Assembly: GCA_015494845.1 (NCBI GenBank)
Contig: WGAL01000179.1
Span: 1 to 5,194 of the forward strand
DNA length: 5,194 bases
Direction of reading: 5' to 3'
From: Melioribacteraceae bacterium
Lineage (GTDB): Bacteria > Bacteroidota > Ignavibacteria > Ignavibacteriales > Melioribacteraceae
Part shown: positions 1 to 5,194 of the stretch, piece after piece
Position numbering within the stretch: position 1 is the stretch's first letter
Layout: each line of letters begins with the position of its first letter
Made by a program: the position numbers and the translations under genes
Notes under the pieces: model-generated
Told to the model about the DNA's origin: nothing
The model's input: only the letters and a program-made list of their open reading frames with translations
Databases searched by the model: none

Positions 1-517
1 GGCTTAAAGCGTCCGCGCGGTTCGGCGTAATCGCAACTTCAAGAATTACGTCGTCCAATCCGAAAACTTCCGCAACCGGTTTCCCGGCAGGCAAGTTTTC
101 GTCAAGAACCATAATTCCCGAATGGTCGTCATTGATTTCGAGTTCCTTGCCGGAACAAATCATTCCTTCGGAAACCACGCCGCGAAGTTTTGCTTTTTTA
201 ATTTTAAATCCGCCTTCGGGAATAACCGCGCCGACTTTTGCAAACGCGACTTTTTGTCCGGTCGCAACATTTGGCGCGCCGCAAACTACATTGTAAGTTT
301 TTTCGCCGTCGTTTACTTGGCAAACCGAAAGTTTGTCAGCGTTCGGATGCTTTTCGCTTTTTTCCACATAGCCGACGACAATATTTTCGTATTTCTTCCG
401 CAAGTCGGTTACTTCATCCACTTCAAGTCCGCTTGCGGTAAGTTTTTCGACGATTTCGTCAACCGAAACGTCGCTTAAATCTATGTAATCGTTCAACCAC
501 TTAATTGAAAGCAGCAA
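1..517 (-). CDS. pheT: Phenylalanine--tRNA ligase beta subunit, N-terminal 172 residues (3' end beyond window)
   Basis: This is the beta subunit of cytoplasmic PheRS, which pairs with PheS as alpha2beta2 to charge tRNA-Phe. The translation opens with LLSIKWLNDYIDL, typical of PheT N termini. A tRNA-binding (EMAP/OB-fold) domain follows at about residues 40-150, visible as HPNADKLSVCQV, NVVCGAPN and GVVSEGMICS. The piece ends in ITPNRADALS, the start of the next conserved PheT region. PheT is usually near 800 residues, so most of it, including the editing B3/B4 domain, lies past the left edge. The start is TTG at 517-515. An in-frame TAA at 523-521 excludes any earlier start, and GAGG sits 7 bases upstream. 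The gene begins 12 bases after the pheS stop, so the two are probably cotranscribed. Identity is certain from motifs and position; the TTG start is inferred but tightly constrained. Confidence 0.96.
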   Translation of the reverse strand, partial: MLLSIKWLNDYIDLSDVSVDEIVEKLTASGLEVDEVTDLRKKYENIVVGYVEKSEKHPNADKLSVCQVNDGEKTYNVVCGAPNVATGQKVAFAKVGAVIPEGGFKIKKAKLRGVVSEGMICSGKELEINDDHSGIMVLDENLPAGKPVAEVFGLDDVILEVAITPNRADALS

Positions 518-524
518 TTTTTAA

Positions 525-528
525 CCTC
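525..528 (-). promoter_or_regulatory. Ribosome binding site of pheT
   Basis: GAGG lies in the short pheS-pheT gap with a 7-base A/T spacer before TTG at 517. It matters because it supports a non-ATG start: the in-frame TAA at 523-521 leaves no upstream alternative, and the next in-frame codons encode the conserved PheT N terminus. Confidence 0.75.
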
Positions 529-529
529 G

Positions 530-1519
530 TTAGAATTGTTCCAAAAATCTTTTATCGTTATCGAAGAAAACCCGTATATCGTCGATGCCGTATTTGAGCA
601 TCGTCATTCTTTCAATTCCCAAACCGAACGCGTAGCCGGTGTATTTTTCCGAATCGATGCCGTTAAACTCAAGCACGTTCGGGTCAACCATTCCGCAACC
701 TAAAATTTCGAGCCAGCGTCCTTCCTTTCCGCTCGGTTCCCACCAAATATCAACTTCGGCGCTCGGTTCCGTAAACGGAAAGAAACTCGGGCGGAAACGG
801 TATTTTACATCTTCGCCAAAAAACTCGCGCGCAAACGAAACGAGCGTTCCGACAAGTTCGGCGAAAGTTACATCCGTATCGATATACAAACCTTCTACTT
901 GGTGAAACAAGCAGTAACTTTTTGCGCTGATTGCTTCGTTTCTGTAAACCTTGCCGGGAATTATCGCGCGAATCGGCAAATCGCGGCTTTGCATTAAACG
1001 TGCTTGCACCGGCGAAGTGTGCGTTCTTAATAAAAATTTATCGTTAATGAAAAACGTATCTTGCATATCGCGCGCTGGGTGGTCGGGCGGAAAATTCAGC
1101 GCTTCGAAATTGTAATAATCGGATTCAAGTTCCGGTCCTTCGTGAATGGAAAAACCAAGTTTCCCGAAAATTCCTTTTATTTCGCGCAAAGTTTGCGTTA
1201 ATAAATGGTAAGAACCGAGTTCGCGTTTTTTGCCGGGCAAAGTCAAATCAATGTAATTTTCGCTTTCGGCTTTTTCCGCTTTCAACTGCGCTTGCTTGTT
1301 TTTGAATATTTCGTTCAACTCGTTTTTAACTTTGTTAAGCAATTGCCCGATTTTCGGTTTTTCCTCTTTCGGCAAATTGCGGAACTCGTCGAACAAACGC
1401 GTAAATTCGCCTTTTTTGCTGAAATATTTAATCCGCAATTCTTCCGCCGATTTCAAATCGGTAATTTTTGAAATCGCCTCTTTTATTTCAGCTTCGAGTT
1501 TTTCAATCTTTTCTAACAT
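530..1519 (-). CDS. pheS: Phenylalanine--tRNA ligase alpha subunit
   Basis: This is the catalytic alpha subunit of PheRS, a class II aminoacyl-tRNA synthetase that activates phenylalanine with ATP and charges tRNA-Phe. It is complete at 329 residues; E. coli PheS has 327. Residues 1-90 are a charged helical region, the usual N-terminal tRNA-binding coiled coil. The class II core follows: HPARDMQDTFF (147-157), LLRTHTSPVQARL (163-175), motif 2 with VYRNEAISA and FHQVEGL (191-211), FFPFTEPSAEVDI (246-258), LEILGCGMVDPNVL (270-283) and motif 3 GYAFGLGIERMTML (295-308). Ala297 matches the substrate-pocket alanine known as Ala294 in E. coli. The ATG at 1519 is preceded only by a weak GGA with 5-base spacing. 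Upstream lies a 484-base spacer with a terminator, so pheS probably has its own promoter. No key residue appears to be missing. Confidence 0.98.
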   Translation of the reverse strand: MLEKIEKLEAEIKEAISKITDLKSAEELRIKYFSKKGEFTRLFDEFRNLPKEEKPKIGQLLNKVKNELNEIFKNKQAQLKAEKAESENYIDLTLPGKKRELGSYHLLTQTLREIKGIFGKLGFSIHEGPELESDYYNFEALNFPPDHPARDMQDTFFINDKFLLRTHTSPVQARLMQSRDLPIRAIIPGKVYRNEAISAKSYCLFHQVEGLYIDTDVTFAELVGTLVSFAREFFGEDVKYRFRPSFFPFTEPSAEVDIWWEPSGKEGRWLEILGCGMVDPNVLEFNGIDSEKYTGYAFGLGIERMTMLKYGIDDIRVFFDNDKRFLEQF

Positions 1520-1588
1520 AATAATCCGGTTATCGATTTGAATTTATTTCTAATTTTAACTTTTCACACAACGAACAAGAAAACTCAC

Positions 1589-1714
1589 GTCATTGCGAGC
1601 TAATTTGCGAAAGCAAATTAGCGTGGCTCCGCCGCGGCGGACTGTCGAAAATTTAGCTTTTGCTACCAATTTTACAGATTGCTTCAGTCGTCCTTCGTCC
1701 TCCTTCGCAATGAC
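1589..1714. repeat. 126-base palindromic intergenic element with GTCATTGCGA inverted ends (MITE-like)
   Basis: The ends are a perfect 10-base inverted repeat: GTCATTGCGA at 1589-1598 and TCGCAATGAC at 1705-1714. Inside are a perfect hairpin with arms GCTAATTTGC (1599-1608) and GCAAATTAGC (1613-1622) around a GAAA loop, a 14-base palindrome TCCGCCGCGGCGGA (1628-1641), and a short stem TAGC/GCTA near 1654-1665. The right part contains GATTGCTTC next to TCGCAATGAC. CATTGCGAG...GATTGCTTCG...CGCAATGAC is a pattern I recognise from dispersed intergenic repeats in many bacterial genomes. There is no transposase, so if it moves it is non-autonomous. No target duplication is evident at the edges. Confidence 0.75.
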
Positions 1715-1719
1715 AACGA

Positions 1720-1757
1720 TTTTTACCTTCAAGGTAATTTTTCCTTGAAGGTAAAAA
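1720..1757. repeat. Perfect 15-base inverted repeat (CCTTCAAGG hairpin 1)
   Basis: TTTTTACCTTCAAGG at 1720-1734 and its exact complement CCTTGAAGGTAAAAA at 1743-1757 flank an 8-base A/T loop. It would fold on either strand. Neither 3' side carries a continuing T tract, so it does not look like an ordinary intrinsic terminator. It begins 6 bases from the end of the 126-base element and shares its 9-base core with the hairpin at 1789-1818. Confidence 0.8.
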
Positions 1758-1788
1758 CAAAAAATTTAAACTACTTTACCTAATTACC

Positions 1789-1818
1789 AACCTTGAAGGA
1801 ACGAGTACCTTCAAGGTT
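1789..1818. repeat. 11-base inverted repeat (CCTTCAAGG hairpin 2)
   Basis: AACCTTGAAGG at 1789-1799 pairs exactly with CCTTCAAGGTT at 1808-1818 across an 8-base loop. It uses the same 9-base core as hairpin 1 but with the arms swapped. The four cores therefore run forward, reverse, reverse, forward across 1726-1816, and alternative pairing between the two hairpins is possible. Confidence 0.75.
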
Positions 1819-1837
1819 TCACTTTTTGCAAAAAACA

Positions 1838-1944
1838 ACACAACTAAGAACAACGCACAAAGAACCAAGAACAGATTCCCAACTTTCCATTCTTCCAATA
1901 TTCCAATCATCCAACCTTTGTGCCTTTGAACCTCTTAACCTTTA
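1838..1944. repeat. Composite tandem array, copy B: five heptamers then nine octamers
   Basis: On the plus strand, 1838-1872 reads as five 7-base units of consensus NAAGAAC (TAAGAAC, AAAGAAC and CAAGAAC, with ACACAAC and AACGCAC diverged). From 1873 the period changes to 8 bases without a gap: AGATTCCC, AACTTTCC, ATTCTTCC, AATATTCC, AATCATCC, then AACCTTTG, TGCCTTTG, AACCTCTT and AACCTTTA, ending at 1944. The units are degenerate but in strict phase. The array sits directly downstream of the rplT terminator and has a related copy at 3339-3417. Its function is unknown. Confidence 0.65.
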
Positions 1945-1998
1945 AACAAAATATCCCTCGCGAGAATAACGAAAATTTGACGCTATTCCCGGAGGGAT
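1944..1998 (-). terminator. Intrinsic terminator after rplT
   Basis: In the transcript, the arm 1998-1981 pairs with 1971-1953: seven pairs (AUCCCUC with GAGGGAU), one bulged C at 1960, then eleven more pairs including two G-U. The loop is 9 bases (1980-1972). The 3' side continues AUUUUGUUU at 1952-1944. The stem begins 5 bases after the rplT stop codon. This is a strong rho-independent terminator closing the infC-rpmI-rplT unit. It could be partial and let some transcripts through to pheST. Confidence 0.82.
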
Positions 1999-2003
1999 AA
2001 AAA

Positions 2004-2351
2004 TTAGTTGCTAACGTATTTTACAAGTTCAGTAAACGCTTGCGGATTTTCAACCGCAAGACTTGCGAGCATCTTTCTGTTAACCGTTACGCCTTTTTTG
2101 TGCATTGCGTCGATTAATCTCGAATAACTTGTTCCGTTTTCTCTTGCGGCGGCGTTAATACGCGCTATCCACAGTCTTCTGAACTCTCTCTTTTTGGTTT
2201 TTCTGTGCGCGTATGCGTGTTGCATTCCTTTTTCCACGCTACCTTTTGCCACAGTGTAAACCTTACTGCGAGAGCCCCAATATCCTTTTGCTTGCTTCAG
2301 AATTTTTTTGCGTTTTTCTCTTGAAGCAACTCGATTGTTCGTTTTTGGCAT
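2004..2351 (-). CDS. rplT: 50S ribosomal protein L20
   Basis: L20 binds 23S rRNA early in assembly of the large subunit and in several bacteria also represses its own operon. This protein is complete at 115 residues; E. coli L20 has about 118. It starts [24 protein letters not shown] in the usual L20 manner (given here as MPKTNNRV then KILKQAKGY), with a basic N-terminal extension, then the conserved [18 protein letters not shown] (46-63) and [11 protein letters not shown] (63-73), and the C-terminal globular part with [14 protein letters not shown]. The ATG at 2351 has GAGG 6 bases upstream, just after the rpmI stop, from which it is separated by 11 bases. It is cotranscribed with infC and rpmI and followed by a terminator. 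I did not see a recognisable L20-binding operator. Confidence 0.98.
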   Translation of the reverse strand: MPKTNNRVASREKRKKILKQAKGYWGSRSKVYTVAKGSVEKGMQHAYAHRKTKKREFRRLWIARINAAARENGTSYSRLIDAMHKKGVTVNRKMLASLAVENPQAFTELVKYVSN

Positions 2352-2362
2352 TTCTTACCTCG

Positions 2363-2557
2363 CTACTTTTGAATCATGATTTTTACGCGTTTAGAATCGG
2401 CGGCGGAAACAAGCGTTGCTTTACGCAAGTTTCTCTTCCTTTTTCTGGTTTTGGAAGTCAGGATATGAGACTTGTACGCTTTGTGTCTCTTGATTTTTCC
2501 CGTTCCCGTAACCTTAAAGGTTTTTGCCGCGCCACGATTACTTTTCATTTTTGGCAT
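2363..2557 (-). CDS. rpmI: 50S ribosomal protein L35
   Basis: This is a small, very basic large-subunit protein, complete at 64 residues, the normal L35 length. It opens [20 protein letters not shown] and continues with [20 protein letters not shown], the family signature, then the conserved turn LRKATLVSA. The start is ATG at 2557. The reading frame is open further upstream to 2686 inside infC, but those 43 codons encode nothing like L35, and AGGG at 2569-2566 lies 8 bases before ATG 2557. The gene starts 10 bases after the infC stop, and its ribosome binding site overlaps that stop codon (TAGGG). This favours translational coupling with infC. Confidence 0.97.
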   Translation of the reverse strand: MPKMKSNRGAAKTFKVTGTGKIKRHKAYKSHILTSKTRKRKRNLRKATLVSAADSKRVKIMIQK

Positions 2558-2567
2558 AACATTAACC

Positions 2568-3098
2568 CTATTTTTTTGATTTTTTATTTTTTTTAGGAAC
2601 CACGATAGCGTGCATGATTCGTCCTTCCGCTTTAATCGCTTGCTCGACTTTCCCGTAGTCTTCAAGACCTTCCAAAAAGCGTTCAAGCAATTGTTTACCG
2701 TAGTCCATATATGCTAATTCTCTTCCTTTAAAGAACACGCTTACTTTCACTTTGTTTCCGTCTTCCAAAAATCCGATTGCATGACGCAACTTGAAATTAA
2801 AATCGTGCGTGTCCGTGTTCGGATGCAATCTGATTTCTTTAAGAACGGTTACGTGCTGTTTTTTCTTCTGTAACTTTTCGCGTTTCTGCTGTTCGTAAAC
2901 AAATTTACCGTAGTCGATAATCTTGCACACGGGCGGTTCGGCTTTCGGCGCAATTTCGACCAAATCAAGTTCCAATTCTCTGGCTCTTGCCAGGGCCTCT
3001 TTTGTCGAAACAATTCCGACTTGCTCGCCAGTTTCGTTAATCAATCTAATTTTAGGAACAGTAATTTCCTCGTTAACACGGTAATTAATTTTAGCGAT
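2568..3098 (-). CDS. infC: Translation initiation factor IF-3, AUC start
   Basis: IF3 binds the 30S subunit, prevents premature joining of 50S and rejects initiation complexes on non-standard codons. The protein has 176 residues, about the family length. The N domain begins [19 protein letters not shown] and contains [30 protein letters not shown] and [12 protein letters not shown] lysine-rich linker (KLQKKKQH) leads to the C domain with [17 protein letters not shown] and [12 protein letters not shown], and a lysine tail KKNKKSKK. The start is ATC at 3098-3096: AGGAGG lies 5 bases upstream, and an in-frame TAG at 3110-3108 rules out anything earlier. The only later common start, TTG at 3044, would delete 18 residues including conserved N-domain sequence. 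Rare starts (AUU and similar) are known for infC and let IF3 repress its own translation; that role is inferred here. The 3' end has A runs of 8, 6 and 7. Confidence 0.96.
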   Translation of the reverse strand: MAKINYRVNEEITVPKIRLINETGEQVGIVSTKEALARARELELDLVEIAPKAEPPVCKIIDYGKFVYEQQKREKLQKKKQHVTVLKEIRLHPNTDTHDFNFKLRHAIGFLEDGNKVKVSVFFKGRELAYMDYGKQLLERFLEGLEDYGKVEQAIKAEGRIMHAIVVPKKNKKSKK

Positions 3099-3103
3099 AC
3101 TTT

Positions 3104-3109
3104 CCTCCT
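3104..3109 (-). promoter_or_regulatory. Strong ribosome binding site of infC
   Basis: AGGAGG is a strong anti-SD match, 5 bases (AAAGT) before the ATC codon at 3098. The in-frame TAG at 3110-3108 touches this motif. A strong SD paired with a weak initiation codon is the layout expected where IF3 level sets the rate of its own synthesis. Confidence 0.85.
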
Positions 3110-3246
3110 ATATTAGTATTAAAAATAAATTTTTGTCCTTTCGTGAAAATCATAAATAAAAAAAATTTCGCGTAAGAACATTTAACAATAACTTTGCATT
3201 TTCAAAAAACAGGAGTCAATAATTTTCAACTTTCCAACACCCCGTC

Positions 3247-3305
3247 TTCCGACTTCTCTTCGCTCGTCGGAATCTCCCCTTCGCCTTGGCGAATTAAAAG
3301 AGGGG
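3247..3305. repeat. Palindromic block with two nested inverted repeats
   Basis: TTCCGAC (3247-3253) pairs with GTCGGAA (3266-3272) around a 12-base loop. Next to it CCCC (3276-3279) and GGGG (3302-3305) enclose an exact 14-base palindrome, TTCGC-CTTG-GCGAA (3280-3293), plus eight unpaired A/T-rich bases on one side only. The lopsided spacing looks like a simple CCCCTCTT-type hairpin interrupted by a palindrome. The block resembles dispersed intergenic repeats more than a regulatory site. Confidence 0.6.
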
Positions 3306-3329
3306 AATTTTTTGCCTTACAAAAAATTC
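3305..3329. repeat. Perfect 10-base inverted repeat, A/T-rich hairpin
   Basis: GAATTTTTTG (3305-3314) and CAAAAAATTC (3320-3329) are exact complements around the loop CCTTA. It abuts the preceding palindromic block. The stem is mostly A-T pairs and the minus-strand 3' side continues CCCCTCTTTT, so it is a weak candidate at best for a thrS terminator. Confidence 0.6.
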
Positions 3330-3338
3330 GCTTTTAAC

Positions 3339-3417
3339 CACGAACAAAGCACTAAGAACTAAGAACAAATCCCCAATATTCCATCCGCATTGGCGGATTC
3401 CAATTTTCCATTATTCC
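3339..3417. repeat. Composite tandem array, copy A: four heptamers then octamers, interrupted by a palindrome
   Basis: On the plus strand, 3339-3366 is four heptamers (CACGAAC, AAAGCAC, TAAGAAC, TAAGAAC). From 3367 the period becomes 8: AAATCCCC, AATATTCC, an interrupted unit, AATTTTCC, ATTATTCC. The interruption contains the palindrome TCCGC-ATTG-GCGGA (3384-3397). Order, orientation and the 7-to-8 switch match copy B at 1838-1944, including a diverged ...GCAC heptamer third from the junction. The array ends 7 bases from the thrS stop. Confidence 0.65.
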
Positions 3418-3424
3418 AGATAAG

Positions 3425-5194
3425 TTACTTTTGCGAATTGTCGCTTAAAGATTTTTTAGTTATTTCTTCCGAAATATCGGAAATAAATTTGTCAATAGAA
3501 ACAGCGCCTTTATCGCCTTCTTTATGTTTACGAACTGAAACGGTATTTTCGTTCATTTCCTTTTCGCCTACAATCAACATATAAGGAACTTTTTGAGTTT
3601 CCCAATCGCGTATTTTGTAGCCGACTTTCTCGTTTCTCTCGTCGAGTTCTACGCGAATTCTGTATTTCTTCAATTCGTCGCGAACCTTACGTGCATAATC
3701 CATATAATTTTGTGAAACCGGAATAACCGCCGTCTGAACCGGCGCAAGCCAAGTCGGGAATGCGCCGCCAAAATGCTCGATAATTACGCCCATAAAACGC
3801 TCGAGCGAACCGAGCAACGCGCGATGCACCATAAACGGGCGATGTTCTTTTCCGTCCTCGCCGACGTAAGTCATATCGAAACGCTCAGGCAAATTGAAAT
3901 CAAATTGGATTGTGCTCATTTGCCATTCGCGATTTAAAGCGTCTTTGACTTTAATATCGATTTTGGGACCGTAAAACGCGCCGCCGCCTTCGTCGATTTC
4001 GTAGCTCAAACCTTCGCGTTCCAAAGCGTTAATTAACGAGGCGGTCGCTTTCTCCCAAAGTTCGTCGTTTCCGCTCGCTTTTTCCGGACGCGTGGAAACG
4101 TAAAATTTCAAATTATCAAAACCGAAAGATTTCCAAATAAAGAGGGAGAATTTTATTACTTCGATTATTTCATCTTCAATTTGTTCGTGCGTGCAAAAGA
4201 TGTGAGCGTCGTCTTGCGTAAAACCGCGCACGCGCAAAAGTCCGTGCAAAACGCCGCTTTTTTCGTATCTGTAAACCGTTCCCAACTCCGCCCAGCGCAA
4301 AGGCAAATCGCGGTAAGAGCGCAATTTCGATTTGTAAATCATAATGTGGAACGGACAGTTCATCGGTTTTACGTAGTAATCTTGCTCATCGATTTGCATC
4401 GGCGCGAACATATTTTCCTTGAAATGCTTCAAGTGTCCGCTCGTTTCCCACAGCCAACTTTTGCCGACGTGCGGCGTGTAAAGCAATTCGTATCCGGCGT
4501 CGAAATGCGCTTCCTTCCAAAAAGTTTCGATTTCGTTCCGTATTCTCGCGCCACGCGGATGCCAGTAAATTAAGCCAGCGCCCGCTTCCTCGTGAATGCT
4601 GAATAAATCCAATTGCTTGCCGAGTTTTCTGTGGTCGCGTTTTTTCGCTTCTTCAAGCAATTCGAGATATTCGTCGAGCATTTTCTTTTTCGGAAAAGAA
4701 ACGCCGTAAATGCGTTGCATTCTTTCGCGCTTTTCGTCGCCGCGCCAGTATGAACCGGAAAGATTTAACAATTTAACATATTTTATTTTTCCGGTGGAAG
4801 GAACGTGCGGTCCGCGGCACAAATCGGTAAACGCGCCTTCTTTGTATATGCTGATTGTTACGTCGTCTTCGTCGAGTTCGTCGAGAATTTCGAGCTTGTA
4901 ATTATCCCCTTTTTCGCGGAAAAACTTAACCGCTTCAATTTTCGGCAATTCCACGCGCTCGAACGGCTCGTCCTTTTTTGCAAGCTCGAGCATCTTTTCT
5001 TCAATCTTGCGCAAATCGTCTTCGGTAAGTTGCGTATTGATGTCAATGTCGTAATAAAATCCGGTTTCAATTGCCGGACCAACGCCGAATTTCGCTTCTG
5101 GATAAAGTTCCTGAATTGCGTGCGCCATTAAGTGGGATGTGGAATGCCAGTAAGTTTCTTTTCCTTCAGGGTCGTTAAAGGTAAGAATTGCAAC
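3425..5194 (-). CDS. thrS: Threonine--tRNA ligase, lacking its N terminus (589 residues in window)
   Basis: ThrRS is a class II synthetase that charges tRNA-Thr and edits mischarged Ser-tRNA-Thr. The frame is open to the window edge, so the ATG at 5128 is internal: the 22 codons before it encode conserved sequence including YWHSTSH. Numbering from the first codon in the window, the editing-domain zinc-like site is His17/His21 plus Cys126/His130 (CRGPH). The catalytic core has class II motif 2 Arg309 (YRYEKSG) and the zinc ligands Cys280 (MNCPF), His331 (DDAHIF) and His457 (MVHRALLGS). The spacings between these residues equal those of E. coli ThrRS exactly. The C-terminal anticodon-binding domain starts near [11 protein letters not shown] (about 484). 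By that comparison about 56 residues are missing, which is the TGS domain. No active-site loss is seen. The stop precedes infC by 326 bases. Confidence 0.98.
   Translation of the reverse strand, partial: VAILTFNDPEGKETYWHSTSHLMAHAIQELYPEAKFGVGPAIETGFYYDIDINTQLTEDDLRKIEEKMLELAKKDEPFERVELPKIEAVKFFREKGDNYKLEILDELDEDDVTISIYKEGAFTDLCRGPHVPSTGKIKYVKLLNLSGSYWRGDEKRERMQRIYGVSFPKKKMLDEYLELLEEAKKRDHRKLGKQLDLFSIHEEAGAGLIYWHPRGARIRNEIETFWKEAHFDAGYELLYTPHVGKSWLWETSGHLKHFKENMFAPMQIDEQDYYVKPMNCPFHIMIYKSKLRSYRDLPLRWAELGTVYRYEKSGVLHGLLRVRGFTQDDAHIFCTHEQIEDEIIEVIKFSLFIWKSFGFDNLKFYVSTRPEKASGNDELWEKATASLINALEREGLSYEIDEGGGAFYGPKIDIKVKDALNREWQMSTIQFDFNLPERFDMTYVGEDGKEHRPFMVHRALLGSLERFMGVIIEHFGGAFPTWLAPVQTAVIPVSQNYMDYARKVRDELKKYRIRVELDERNEKVGYKIRDWETQKVPYMLIVGEKEMNENTVSVRKHKEGDKGAVSIDKFISDISEEITKKSLSDNSQK

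Larger units (their letters stand above)
1520..2003. other. Repeat-filled spacer between rplT and pheS
   Basis: No gene is visible on either strand in these 484 bases. Reading with transcription (right to left), the spacer holds the rplT terminator, a heptamer/octamer tandem array (1838-1944), two CCTTCAAGG hairpins (1720-1757 and 1789-1818), a 126-base inverted-repeat element (1589-1714) and an A/T-rich stretch before pheS. The last stretch is the likeliest place for a pheST promoter. TAAAAT at 1558-1553 is a fair -10, but the 17-base-spaced TTCTTG at 1581-1576 is a poor -35, so no promoter is called. I looked for a Phe-rich leader peptide with an attenuator, as in E. coli pheM, and found none. 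Confidence 0.7.
3099..3424. other. Spacer between thrS and infC: AT-rich infC leader plus repeats
   Basis: No gene is visible in these 326 bases. The 120 bases next to infC (3099-3220) are strongly A/T-rich and are the likely leader. TTGACT at 3219-3214 is a good -35 match, but the hexamer 17 bases on, CAAAGT (3196-3191), is a poor -10, so a promoter is possible but not called. The half next to thrS (3221-3417) is repeats: an AACTTTCC octamer remnant (3228-3235), a C/G-rich palindromic block (3247-3305), an A/T hairpin (3305-3329) and composite array copy A. No convincing intrinsic terminator follows thrS, so read-through into infC is possible. Confidence 0.65.

Noticed and set aside
122..478. 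Plus-strand open frame of 118 codons
   Set aside because: It is antisense to clear PheT coding sequence on the minus strand and resembles no family; it is a shadow of the real gene.
1720..1757. The 15-base hairpin as an intrinsic terminator
   Set aside because: The stem is A/T-rich at its base and no T run follows on either strand beyond the stem itself.
1838..1944. Repeat array as a CRISPR
   Set aside because: Units of 7-8 bases are contiguous with no spacers, and there are no cas genes.
2213..2596. Plus-strand open frame of 127 codons
   Set aside because: It lies antisense across rplT, rpmI and the end of infC, which are all certain.
2363..2686. Longer start for rpmI within infC
   Set aside because: The extra 43 residues are out-of-frame infC sequence; L35 begins at MPKMKS, with a ribosome binding site before 2557.
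2568..3044. TTG 3044 as the infC start
   Set aside because: It would remove conserved N-domain sequence and has no strong ribosome binding site, whereas ATC 3098 has AGGAGG.
3099..3424. L20-type leader or T-box ahead of infC
   Set aside because: I found no T-box sequence or recognisable L20-binding structure; the leader is mostly simple A/T-rich sequence.
3425..5128. ATG 5128 as the thrS start
   Set aside because: The frame continues to the window edge and the upstream codons encode the editing-site motif HSTSH, so this Met is internal.

Overview
The window carries, entirely on the minus strand, the conserved bacterial translation cluster thrS - infC - rpmI - rplT - pheS - pheT. Transcription runs from the right edge to the left. 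thrS lacks its 5' end at the right edge and pheT lacks most of its 3' part at the left edge. The four genes between them are complete.

Organism: a bacterium of moderate to low GC with good Shine-Dalgarno sites before most of these genes. The style of PheS, IF3 and ThrRS is compatible with the Fibrobacterota/Chlorobi/Bacteroidota side of the tree. That is an impression from motif style, not a demonstrated placement. The proteins have intact catalytic motifs and look like ordinary housekeeping genes.

Layout in transcription order: thrS (5194 to 3425, partial); a 326-base spacer (3424 to 3099) with repeats and palindromes; a tight block infC (3098 to 2568), rpmI (2557 to 2363) and rplT (2351 to 2004) with gaps of only 10 and 11 bases; a strong intrinsic terminator starting 5 bases after the rplT stop; a 484-base repeat-filled spacer (2003 to 1520); then pheS (1519 to 530) and pheT (517 to the left edge), 12 bases apart. 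The terminator and long spacer suggest that pheST is transcribed apart from infC-rpmI-rplT, unlike the continuous arrangement in E. coli.

The genes work together in translation. ThrRS and PheRS (alpha2beta2, from pheS and pheT) charge tRNA-Thr and tRNA-Phe, IF3 controls initiation fidelity, and L35 and L20 are 50S proteins.

Two start codons are unusual and are fixed by in-frame upstream stops. infC begins with AUC behind a strong AGGAGG, which fits the rare-start autoregulation known for IF3 genes. pheT begins with TTG.

Most of the unexplained structure lies in the two long spacers. They hold two copies of a composite tandem repeat that switches from a 7-base to an 8-base period, a 126-base element with GTCATTGCGA inverted ends, three 14-base palindromes of one design, and paired CCTTCAAGG hairpins. 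I found no new protein-coding system.
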